Source: Ceratodon purpureus (taxonomy: Eukaryota; Streptophyta; Bryopsida; Pseudoditrichales; Ditrichaceae). From it: 64,000 nucleotides of DNA. Positions 23,433-33,025 of the stretch are shown piece by piece. Every line of letters starts with the position of its first letter. Position 1 is the stretch's first letter. The stretch spans positions 3,847,131 to 3,911,130 of the forward strand of contig CM026424.1 of assembly GCA_014871385.1 (NCBI GenBank), given 5' to 3'. The translations under genes and the position numbers were made by a program. The notes under the pieces are model-generated. The model was not told the origin of the DNA. It searched no databases and saw only the letters and a program-made list of their open reading frames with translations.

Positions 23433-23464
<32 letters not shown>
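22938..23464 (+). mobile_element. Retroposon (SINE or truncated LINE) with A26 tail and 14-bp target duplication
   Basis: A 14-bp direct repeat, AAGTTCTAGTACTA, lies at 22924-22937 and 23465-23478. The right copy follows a run of 26 A (23433-23458) and a few purines, the structure left by target-primed reverse transcription. The 527-bp body encodes nothing I recognise. Its first 30 bp (AGGTTGAGGCACCCAAAACC, then GATC) are an inverted version of 23293-23339 with an 18-bp difference, and weaker inverted similarity goes further in. The near-perfect target duplication and long A run point to a recent insertion. A SINE, a 5'-truncated LINE or an inverted LINE end are all possible. Confidence 0.85.
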
Positions 23465-23466
<2 letters not shown>

Positions 23467-24651
23467 GTTCTAGTACTACATCGGTTTCCATTTAACTCGG
23501 AGAAAAAGAAAAAAAGAGAAGTTAGTGCTAATTCGGCAGTGACGGAGTTGCGTACGATGCCCGGTATGGATGCCTGGGAGATGGAGTTCCTGGCAGCAGT
23601 GGAGTGGAATTCTCACTCGGCCAGCCCATGTGACGGAAAGATCCGAATTCTGATTGTGCTCTAAGTTTGCGCCCCAATTTGCCATCTGACACTGTGTTGG
23701 TGGAGCCCAAGTGCTCGGATTTGCAGTATTATTCTACCAGTGCAGTGTAAGTTCATCTTGTTCATGAATCTGCAGTGCCTCCTGGAGCTGCTGTCAGTGT
23801 CCCGGTGTCGTCTAGACTCAGGTTGCGGAGCCACCATCTAGATGCGGGTGCCACAGCATCTGCAGGCGGAATATCTCACTGGTCAGGCGGTTGGTTGTCG
23901 CGGTTGGAGCGCTCTTGTATGAGTGCTGGACGATGAAGCGGTGATCTGGGGCAAGCGGTCGACTGGAGCGTTGGTGGAGCTGGTGAGTGTCGAGGTCATG
24001 GCTGGAATGATGTTGTCTAGATTCGGTGAACTCATGTTTGTTTGCAGGTAAGTTAGCTTTGTTGTTACTATACAATCTGCAGTGTTCTGTGTTCATGTTC
24101 TATATTGTTCAGTTTCGGTTAGGTTAGGTTTTCTGTGCGGCGGTGGGGGAACCCTGTGGGCTATGACATGAGGTTTCTGTCTTTGCGCGATGCCCTAACC
24201 GGGGTTCACAGAATCAACGTAATCGGGTGCTAGATAGTTGTCAAGTTTCAGCACTTGGGGTGTAGTGCACTCCGGCACGGAGTTTTATGTTCGTTGTGGT
24301 GCGTCGTTTAGACTCTTTACAACGCAGATGCTGCGAGCGATTGTAGCCGGGTCGACCTAGCCGCTGTGAAGGATGGTGGATACTAGTTCTACTTGCACGC
24401 AAACATAGTTTTGTTTCAAGGGAAGCGGGGGTGGTTTCTCTCACTTGTTCGGTAGTTTCATCGACTGGTTGTTGGGTAGTGATGTGGTAAACCCATGTAC
24501 TATAGATCCAATTAGTAAAGTTTTTCTTTGGGTATCATGCTGATACATACTAGGTGTAGAATATACTTGATTAATTGGAACACAATATCATCTTAGTTTC
24601 AGAGGCACTACTTTATCTCACCGACCATAATCGCATTGGATCATTTGCGTG
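23465..24651. other. Left part of the duplicated block, copy B
   Basis: From about 23670 this resembles 18520-19700 in patches, enough to show the duplication extends upstream of the gene, but no exon is evident. Probably promoter and 5' leader. Confidence 0.5.
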
Positions 24652-24690
24652 TAGATATGGCTGGCCGAGTGGTAAGGAAGTGTAATGTGT
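24652..24690 (+). other. tRNA-like A-box segment
   Basis: ATATGGCTGGCCGAGTGGTAAGG resembles the 5' part (acceptor end plus D arm, A box) of a Ser or Leu tRNA. No matching B box (GGTTCGANNCC) or 3' acceptor strand follows at the right distance, so it is not a whole tRNA gene. It could be a tRNA fragment, a SINE head or chance. It is absent from the matching position of copy A. Confidence 0.35.
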
Positions 24691-24886
24691 AGACGCTCTT
24701 GTCATTAAAACATTTGGTGCAACACTTGAATGAAGATTGCAGGGCTATTTATTGGTATTATAATTGAAGAGCTAAATGCCTCAGCAGCAAGTCTTGAACG
24801 TGCGAAATTGACGCCTTTCCCTTGTCCTGATGCTCAGGTTTCCAGTTCTACTTTCTGCACATTGAGCCATTCGTCAAGGGGCAGTT

Positions 24887-26302
24887 ATGTCTTCAGCAGC
24901 TGCAGCCATAGACTTCACTTTGGCTGGGCAATATAGAACCATGCTTGAACCATATTCACATGTTGATAAGAAATGTAAGTTTTGCCCCCTCCTCTACTGT
25001 CTTTGAGGTACCAAATCTGCTTACGTAGCCGAATGTACAATTTCCACTGCTTAGTTGATGGGGTTTGTTATTGCGGTTGGCACCTTTCTCTAGAATAGGT
25101 CCAACTGGGGATAGCTCAGCAGCACTATACTCGTAGATGATCTTCATACAAGGGATCAGCCATGGTGCGAGGGATAAGTGCTTTCAGTACGATGAAGAGC
25201 TCGCGTGTGTATACTCATTCTTGGACTGGGTTTTTGATCTGCAGTAGTTAGCGTTACTGAAGAAGACATACACGATGAGGGGATCAAGAAATACTACCGA
25301 GTTCAGGATGCGCGGCAGCCACCATCGAGCTCAAAGGATGAAATAAGACGGCGAGGTCAATCGAGACCGGTAAGATATCTCTCTCATCTTGAGTTCCATC
25401 GCTCCTGTCCTCGTCTGAGATTATTTTCCTGGAAGGGCATCTTCTTCCCCTGGGCAATCGAGGCTAACATGGATGATGCTGTCTCAGGCAGTGAGAAGAC
25501 CCGCATCAGCGCCGATGCGACCTGTGGATGTGGCGAACGGCAAGTTCCCATTCTGTCTGGTGTGGGTGCCACTCCCGATCGTTGCATGGCTGGTGCCGTT
25601 CGTGGGCCATGTGGGGATATGTCGGGAGGACGGGGTAATCCTGGACTTCGCGGGCAACATCAACATCGATAACCTGGCATTCGGTTCGACGGCGAAGTTT
25701 GTGCGGCTGGACCGTGAGAAGGTATGTATCTGAGGCAGTGAACAGATATGTATGGGCTCGTCGGCGTCGCTGTGAAGAGTGAAGAGGTAGTGTAGTGATG
25801 GGGATTGTGAGGGTTGCGAGAAAGTGAGAATGTTAGATGGAGTAGGTACTGAGTACTAAGATGATGTTGTGGTTTGCAGTGCTGCTTTCCTCACCCACGG
25901 TACGGGCACACATGCGAGATCGCGGAGAAGCACGCGATTGCAGGGATGGCGTACTCATGGGACGATGCGGTGTCTCGATCGGTACAGGTGTTTGGGAGGA
26001 AGTCGTACAACTTCTTCACGTGCAACTGCCACTCGTTCGTTGCGAACTGCATGAATCGGATGGCGTATGGGGGATCGACGAACTGGAACCTTGTGGACGT
26101 GCTGTTGCTGGCGCTGGTGAAGGGAGAGTTTGTGAACTTCGAGGGATTCCTGCGGGCATATGTGCCTTTTCTGGCGGTCATGAGCTTGGGGCTGTACATG
26201 GCAGGGTGGACATTTTTCTTCTTCTGGGCAGGGTTCGCAGCGCTTCTGCTTGGGTGGTTCACATATGGGACATACGCATTCGGAGGTTACATCGACTGCT
26301 GA
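24887..26302 (+). CDS. RTE1/TMEM222-family membrane protein, copy B, 289 aa
   Basis: Exons 24887-24974, 25245-25369, 25488-25721, 25880-26302; exons 2-4 have exactly the same lengths as in copy A. Exon 1 is 15 bases shorter and differs most (MSSAAAAIDFTLAGQYRTML). The GHVGIC and CNCHSF motifs are kept, and the two C-terminal hydrophobic segments are present (FLAVMSLGLYMAGWTFFFFW). Nothing suggests loss of function. Role as for copy A: an ER/Golgi protein of the RTE1 family, inferred from the domain. Retaining two intact copies with different N-termini and first introns fits divergence of regulation or targeting rather than of the core domain. Confidence 0.9.
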
Positions 26303-26796
26303 GGGGAGGCTGTGCAATTGTGGGCGGGCAAGTTGGTGAGGGACAGTAAATGTGGTTTGGAGGGGTGGAAGATGAGGTCTTTGGTGAAGCTGGATGACGA
26401 CGATTCCGTGGGTAGGTGAGGGAGTTCAAAGTGTACATATATAGGGCTTGGTGGTAAGAGTTTATAGGTGCAATGAGAGGATGGGTGAAGGAAATAGTAT
26501 ATTACAATTGAGTGGAGCTCTGGGAGGTGTTACTGTGAACCCCTGCTGGGAAAGCGGTGGGTGGACGTCAAGAATCCCGGTTGAGCTTGCATTTTTCATA
26601 TGATAAAGATATTGTTCTTGTTGGCCACGTATTTGTGGCTTCATGGCCCGAGCTATTTCTAGCATCAAATTCAACGAGTATAGATTAGGTCTGTCAAATT
26701 ATACACCTGTTCATTATTTGTCATTCTGGGCGTGTGTAGTGAGGGCTCATTCGAGAAATTTAGGTTTCCGATATGGATACAGACTGATGTTATGAG

Positions 26797-27135
26797 ATGA
26801 GGTACTCAGGGGTGGTTATCTATCAAGGAAGTTCTGGTTGTAGTTTGGATTTGGTTGCAACCATGGCTCGTCTGTGCTTCGAGGGAAACGACAGCGATGC
26901 TTTGATCGGAATCAGTTATGCGCTTCATGGATCGATTGACAGTCTGGATGAGTTTCCCGAGGTTGAAACCAGGTTGGAATTGGAAACTGCAGATGGGGTT
27001 GATTCTGGCAATGGCGACAATAATGAATCTTGTCCAAACTTTCTTGGCGTTGTAGGTGGGACCTTGAAGGAGACGGTGGTAAATCTGGTGTCTAGACCCG
27101 AAATCCGGAAATTGCTGGTGGCGGGTCGGATATAA
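26797..27135 (+). CDS. Hypothetical 112-codon frame
   Basis: An open frame with balanced, acidic composition (FEGNDSDALIGISYALHGSI, then SCPNFLGVVGGTLKETVVNL). No domain recognised. It sits between the duplicated block and an F-box-like frame in a different reading frame; the two could be pieces of one decayed gene, but I have no splice evidence joining them. Confidence 0.3.
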   Translation: MRYSGVVIYQGSSGCSLDLVATMARLCFEGNDSDALIGISYALHGSIDSLDEFPEVETRLELETADGVDSGNGDNNESCPNFLGVVGGTLKETVVNLVSRPEIRKLLVAGRI

Positions 27136-27245
27136 TTATCCGATGTAAACAATGATTTGTTCTGCTTCAAGGCTCTACAACAGTGAACCAGACTTCAACA
27201 CCTTCATGTTCAGCATCTCTAGGGCAGAGTTGAGTGCATTGACTT

Positions 27246-27428
27246 GTGCACATAGTTGTGAAAATCACCCTGAGCTCATGGATCCATTGTTGTCTCACAT
27301 TTCCTGACGAGATGGTAGCGCTTGTGTTTGCGAGCTTATCCATCGACCAAATTATGAAAATTTGTGCGCAGTCGATGGCGTGGTCCACAATTTTCAAGAA
27401 CCCCAAACTTCCGACGAGTTTTCGATGA
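27246..27428 (+). pseudogene. F-box-like remnant
   Basis: The frame contains FPDEMVALVFASLSIDQIMK then ICAQSMAWSTIFKNPKL, which follows the F-box pattern LPDEL...IF..L....L....VSK.W..LI..P.F, complete with the conserved Trp. A stop codon follows within ten residues (SFR then TGA) and no substrate-binding domain (Kelch, LRR, FBA) is visible downstream, so it is probably a truncated F-box gene. A missed intron just after the box is the alternative. Confidence 0.5.
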
Positions 27429-28409
27429 GTGATACCAAAGTTTCAGTCTAGTGATGTTGATCATTGATTGCTACCCACCACTATCTTACTGGCAGAGTAT
27501 GTGGCATGCAACGATGACTCTAAATCTGGTGCATGGAGCAAGATGCTCTCCGGGTTCCTTCCTGGAGAGCATGGTTCCATGTACGCTTGCAGCAAGTTGA
27601 AAGTTGGATAATCTACATTTGCATCTTCCTCATGATAATCGTATTACTGAATCCAAGAGGTATTTAACGGTCAAAGACCACCTGTTTGTGCTACAAGATT
27701 AGCAGATGGGTGAGCACAAGAATCGCAAGTCCAGAGTATGCTATTGAAAGAACCAAGTGCTTGTGGATCACAGTAACCATCATAACCATCAAGTGCTTGT
27801 GTAATCACGTTCAAGCTGCACGCATGCCTGGCATCCAGCAAAGGCAAACCACATCATGTCCAGAAACAGGGTTGTATCCACCTTTGGGCACCAAAACAAC
27901 AAAAGTTTATCCGAATGCAAGTCATTTACATCAACAAACAACCTAATAACTCCTCCGCATTCCAAAACTCCATAATCTCCTCACCTTGCCGGATGGGAAA
28001 CGGAGAAAAGCCTGTGTGTGTGGATAAAAAAAAGAAAAAAGAAATCCAGAACCCATGTCCCCACCAAAAACTCGTCCAGGTTTCGTCGAACGTGACCCAA
28101 AACCTCGTCACCGTCCGTGGCCCCAAAACCCAGAACCCTGAATGCGAAGCCTGGATGCACCCAGTTTGGAAGCTTGACGATCTGGGGTGAAGCTGGGTGC
28201 ACCGGAATCCATCACCAAGCACGCCATTCATTCCATCACACAACACCAACAGCCTTCCTGCATTTGTAACCCAATTGGTAACTCACAGCACTGCTTGCCA
28301 AGGATTGAATCCCTTGTATTTTATACTAAGAGTTGCAGTTTGTCTGTTCCTTGTAGTATCTCTCTGTGTTGTTGCCGTTTCGAAGGTGGGCGGCCAGTTG
28401 GGCTGCAAG
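27429..28409. other. Spacer and probable 5' leader of the tryptophan synthase gene
   Basis: No gene recognised to about 28200. GGCTGCAAG then GTAGGAATG at 28401-28418 is a plausible donor, and TATTTTTTAG ending at 28640 a plausible acceptor, so an intron at 28410-28640 probably splits the 5' untranslated region. Confidence 0.45.
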
Positions 28410-28650
28410 GTAGGAATGCTGTCCCAGAATTTCGCATGAATGTGATGCGTTTCTGAACATGAGAATTAGATTTGTGAGGGTTAGGATAAGATGGGCATTT
28501 TTTTTTTTTTATGTTGTGGTATGTTTTGGTGGGGAATGAGGGTTTCTGCGGGTTGTGTTGCATGTGGGTTAGATTGTGGGGAGATGGGGAGTATGAATGA
28601 GTATTGTTGATTGATGTAGACTGAGTGCGCTATTTTTTAGGGTAGTGGCG

Positions 28651-31600
28651 ATGGCGCTAGCGGGAGGGTGTGTGGGGGTGGCGATGGTTGCGTCCGCGGG
28701 GCAGTCGCGGCTGCAGGAGGGGCTGGTGTCGCAATTCGTGGCGCGCACAACGTGTTCGCCGTCTCTGTCGTTGGGGAGCCATTTCCCGTCGCAGTTCTGT
28801 GGTTCCTACTCGAAGGGTGCTCGGATGGTGAATTCTTCCACGCAGCGGTTTGTGGTGCCGCGTGCTGCAGCTGCCTCCGCCACGATGGCCGAGAGCATGA
28901 CTAAAATCGCCGACACGTTTGCTGCGCTCAAGGAACAAGGCAAGGTGCGTTTTTCCTTTTGAGATGCGCAGTTGATGACTCTCAACCCTGAATCCCAAAT
29001 TTTGAATTGAAGGGGCAAGGCGAGAAAATACTGGAATTTTAGGAGAGCCATTTTGTATAATTCCTTCTTCAATTTGAAGAGTCAATTCCGTATGAAGTAG
29101 CTGATTCTGATTCTTAGAAATGAGAAATTTAGTGGCGCTCTAGTCATGGTTCGAGTAATCTGTTGATTTGTCTCGGCTGCAATGTGATATCCTTGGTTCA
29201 GTATGGCATTAATCACTGGTGGGATAGAGCTGTACATGGCATTTTGAGAGTTAACGTCATCTTGCATGTGCTGAATGACTTGGTTAACGGTGTTTATCAG
29301 GTCGCTCTCATTCCATACCTTACTGCCGGCGACCCCGACTTGGATACAACGGCAGAGGCAATGCGTCTACTAGATGCATGTGGAGCCGACATTATTGAGC
29401 TTGGAGTTCCCTACTCGGATCCTCTTGCCGATGGTCCTGTCATTCAGGCGCGTTCATTGTTCCCAGTGCTTCAATCTCGGCATTTGTCAGGGTTTGAGTT
29501 CAGAGCTGTTAAGTAGAAAAGGATTTGCACTTCATACAGATTGATTTAGTACCGCAGAGTAATCAACTTACTAAATCTCTGGTTGCTTCTCACAGGCTGC
29601 TGCGACAAGGTCACTTGCGAAAGGCACTACCCTTGATAAAGTTCTGTCTATGTTGAAGGAGGTAAAGTTGCTTTCTTGCTTGCAGTTGAGAATGCGGTAC
29701 AGTAGTAGCTGGTTCAATGCTGTATCGGTTTTGTGTACGTGCAACAGTGATCTTGGCAGCTGTTGTCTTGAGTCCTGCAGAGTTCGTACTTTAGAATGTG
29801 TCCTTCGGACATATTGGATAGCTGTGTGAGTAAAATCTTAAAGGTACTCGGTTTTCCAGGTGTCGCCAAGCTTAAGGGCTCCGGTTGTGCTATTCACATA
29901 TTACAACCCTATTTTGAAGCGAGGAATGGAGCCCTTTCTTAAGGCTATCAAAGAGGCTGGAGGCTCTGGTATCGTTTTCTAACTGAATCATTTGCATTAG
30001 CATCCTGTTCGAAAGCACACAGTTCTTCAACAGAGGATAACGTGATTGAGCAGAAGAGTTGTATGTGCTGCTTGGAGCCGATTTAAGTCTTCCAGGATAG
30101 CTAGTGCTATCTTAGTACAAGGTTGAGAATGGTTGTAGAATTTTAGGGTGGTTATATTTCAATGCAGCTCAAATTTCTACGTTTAATAGCAGGGCAATCA
30201 GAGCAGTGCGGCTGCATTCTATAGACAACTACTAGCAAGGTTAGTTGTCTGGTTATTCTGTCCTCTCAACTCCTCTACATAATCTGCAATACGTGCAGGC
30301 CTGGTAGTGCCAGATGTTCCTCTTGAAGAGACAGACAAACTCCGGGAGCGGACAACTGCAAATGGCCTTGAATTGGTGAGTTGAATGTCTTTCATCTTCG
30401 GTACTGTAGAGGCTTAGGTTACCATACTGGGTTTCACTACCATACCAAAAGAATCAGTGACGAGTATAAGGAGCTTTGCCAATTATATGACCCGTGTGTT
30501 TTCTTCCAGATCCTGTTGACGACTCCTACTACTCCTAAATCTCGGATGGATACAATTGCCAAGGCTTCGCAAGGGTTTGTCTATTTGGTGAGATCTGGTC
30601 TTTGAACTGATCGTGCCTGATGCTTATGTAGTTTTATTCTGCCTAAGGCGTATTCTTAGCATTTCTTGTTTTTAAAGGAAATGCGGAATTAGATTCAGTA
30701 AAATCATGTTCGGTTATTTAAGATACATTCAGATAGTGTCCCTTTATTTTTGATGAGGTCCGCTTTGATTCTTGTATAAACGGTGAACACTACGGGGTTC
30801 CAGTTGATTTGCTCTCAAGTTCCATTCTGCCAATTCTTAGTTCTGAATAGACTTTTAGGGTTATCCATATCATATTTTGATATTATGTACTTAGAGAAGT
30901 TTTGATGAATATTTGCAGGTAAGTCTCACTGGAGTTACAGGAGCTCGTACTTCAGTTCAGAGCCGCGTGCAAGGTCTTTTGAAAGAGTTGAAGGAGGTGA
31001 CTCTCTTTCCTTTTCGTTCTCAGACTGTTTGTAGACTACGATGTGTAAGGCTTAGAGCTCATAGATTTGTTCCTTCATGTGTTAGATTGGTTCTGGTGTT
31101 TAGCCGTCCTCGATCATTATGTTAGCATTTTGCGCTTCACTATATTCTTCTGTTGGTTCAGAGCGTTTTTTGCGGCGAATTTTATACATTTTCGAGCTAT
31201 CAATCATAGTCGCTTTAGGAAGTCCAAGGCAATCTATCATCTATACACACTAATAGCTACAGGTGACTACAGGTGACTGACAAACCAATAGCTGTTGGTT
31301 TTGGAATTTCACTTCCTGAACATGCTGCCCAGGTATGTACTATTGGCTTTTTATTGTCAATTACAAGGTCAAAATAGTGATGTTAAAAGGTCTTCTTGCT
31401 TTCGTCACCCCTATTCGGTTCATGTGATGCTCAGGTCCAGGACTATTATTGATGGGCTCATCTACTGCCTATTTTTTAATTGGAGGAATAGACATTGCCG
31501 ATCTCAAGCCCAAAGTTTCTATATGTCCAATATTACATAGTTTCTTCCTGCTGAAGCTTGTGTTTGCATTAAATCACTTGCGATCGTTACAGGTGGTAGA

Positions 31601-31727
31601 GTGGGGAGCCGATGGAGTGATAGTAGGCAGTGCCATTGTTAAGATTCTGGGAGAGGCTGCAAGTCCTAAGGAGGGTCTCGCTGCTCTTGAAAAGTTCACG
31701 AATGATTTGAAAAACGCCCTTCCTTGA
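28651..31727 (+). CDS. TSA1: Tryptophan synthase alpha subunit, chloroplast-targeted, 347 aa
   Basis: Nine exons: 28651-28944, 29301-29447, 29596-29661, 29860-29968, 30299-30375, 30510-30587, 30919-30996, 31273-31332, 31593-31727. The first 75 residues are rich in Ala, Ser and Arg with few acids, a typical plastid transit peptide. The TIM-barrel enzyme follows: [17 protein letters not shown], then [19 protein letters not shown] with the catalytic Glu131 and Asp142 (Glu49 and Asp60 in E. coli), [37 protein letters not shown] and IAVGFGIS. It cleaves indole-3-glycerol phosphate to indole and glyceraldehyde 3-phosphate and passes indole to the beta subunit. Intron 2 appears to begin GC instead of GT, after a CAG codon. 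Exon 7 starts GTAAGT. A 5' leader intron (28410-28640) is likely. The free indole-forming homologue (IGL/BX1) cannot be fully excluded, but a transit peptide and a single copy favour TSA. Confidence 0.93.
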
Positions 31728-32315
31728 GGTAATCTTGTAATCCAGTATGATGCTTTGATGTATACATATTACGTGAGCTGGAATGATTCAATATTAATTT
31801 GTCTTTTGTGATTGAACCACATGTTTTTTTTCTTGTTGTGCAGTGGTATACGTATGGTAAATATTTTCTCATAATTTGGTGGATAGGCACCTCGTCCTTC
31901 ACGCCAACAATGAAGGAAAGGCGAGTACATGCTTGATGATAGAGGCTGCCCTGTTGTTTTGCTCATCGTAGTAAAATGACCACCTCTTTGTTAGTACTAG
32001 TTTTGTCATTCTGCCAAGGAATATTTCAACAAACTCATGTTTCTAGTTAGTTTTATAGAGACTTGGTAACATGATGAGAGGAAATATCATAAAGCCTATC
32101 ATGTGGGTGACGTTGACACTTAGCATTTTTGTAGGCAGGGAATATTAGTTTTAAGGTTACAAATTTAATCGACTCATTTTTAGTTGAACTAACTCAGTTG
32201 ATTTGTTCTGCTCACATTTGAAAGTATTTCCACACACGTCGATCTTGTACCCTTGCATGTACATTCTTCAGCAACTGGCAGTCTTGTTGTTTAAACTATG
32301 AGTAGACAATCTAGA
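31728..32315. other. Tryptophan synthase 3' flank
   Basis: Likely 3' untranslated region and spacer. No gene recognised. Confidence 0.5.
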
Positions 32316-32508
32316 GCATTTGAGATAGACGGAGTGTTGGGCGAGTTCTCTGCAGAGATGTCGACAGCATATCTGACGATAGGTTTCGGTTTTATGCTCT
32401 GGAACCACACACTGTCTTTCTGTTTGCAATTGTCCTGAGGTCCCGTTTGGAACAGTTCTCTAAACTTTGAAATGAAAGAAAGTGCTTGAATTTACTCAAA
32501 ATAATCAA
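32316..32508 (-). repeat. 193-bp dispersed repeat, copy 2 (inverted relative to 11684-11876)
   Basis: Reads as the reverse complement of 11684-11876: GCATTTGAGATAGACGGAG at the left, and AAGAAAGTGCTTGAATTTAC near the right end. This copy sits in gene-rich DNA 0.5 kb upstream of the first B3 gene; the other sits in the transposon island. Confidence 0.85.
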
Positions 32509-32527
32509 TAAAGTTATCTGATATGAC

Positions 32528-32562
32528 ACTTCCAGCTCTCAATGATCATTGAGAGATTGAGC
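32528..32562. repeat. Nested palindrome upstream of the first B3 gene
   Basis: CTCTCAATGA and TCATTGAGAG form a perfect 20-bp palindrome at 32536-32555. Around it, ACTTCCAGCTC at 32528 is mirrored by GAGCTGGGAAGT at 32568-32579, with an intervening GAGCGATT. It is about 0.45 kb upstream of the B3 start codon. Confidence 0.8.
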
Positions 32563-33025
32563 GATTTGAGCTGGGAAGTTATCATGATTATATCTAAAAC
32601 TTTCGAGTTTGTCTAGGTACTAAAACTTACGTTGTCTTGATTATCTCATAATTTTGACACCTCTCTGGAGTACTAAGTACTTATTATTCTTGCTGCTGTA
32701 CGTCCAAATCGAACTACATTTATGGGCTTAATCTGTCCTCGTCGGCTTTCCAACACATCAACTTGAATCTACCAAATTCAATCTTCTAAAAATCTACCTC
32801 GCCACTTCTAAAATCTTGCTCCAGAAGAAGCGTCACTCACCTGAGAAAATTGCACTTTCGCTTCCCAAGTCATCCTGGAGCCCGAGTCACTTATGTATTC
32901 AACACCGCCATGGATACTTGAACGATTCTTAGTGTTCGAGGAGTGGTGATATCCGAGTCTGGTTGATTTTTGTTCGAATGCGGCAGCGCATTGATCAACG
33001 CTCTGGAAGCTGCAGTGCTTCAGAA

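Larger units (their letters stand above)
23670..26650 (+). repeat. Direct segmental duplication, copy B
   Basis: Partner of 18520-21760. Exon 2 through exon 4 are almost the same in both copies; the intron between exons 2 and 3 is also nearly identical apart from a few substitutions and a 3-bp CTT difference, while the first intron has diverged beyond easy alignment. This uneven pattern suggests gene conversion after the duplication. Confidence 0.85.

Noticed and set aside
24652-24730. A complete tRNA gene
   Set aside because: Only the A-box half fits; no anticodon stem, B box or acceptor pairing follows.
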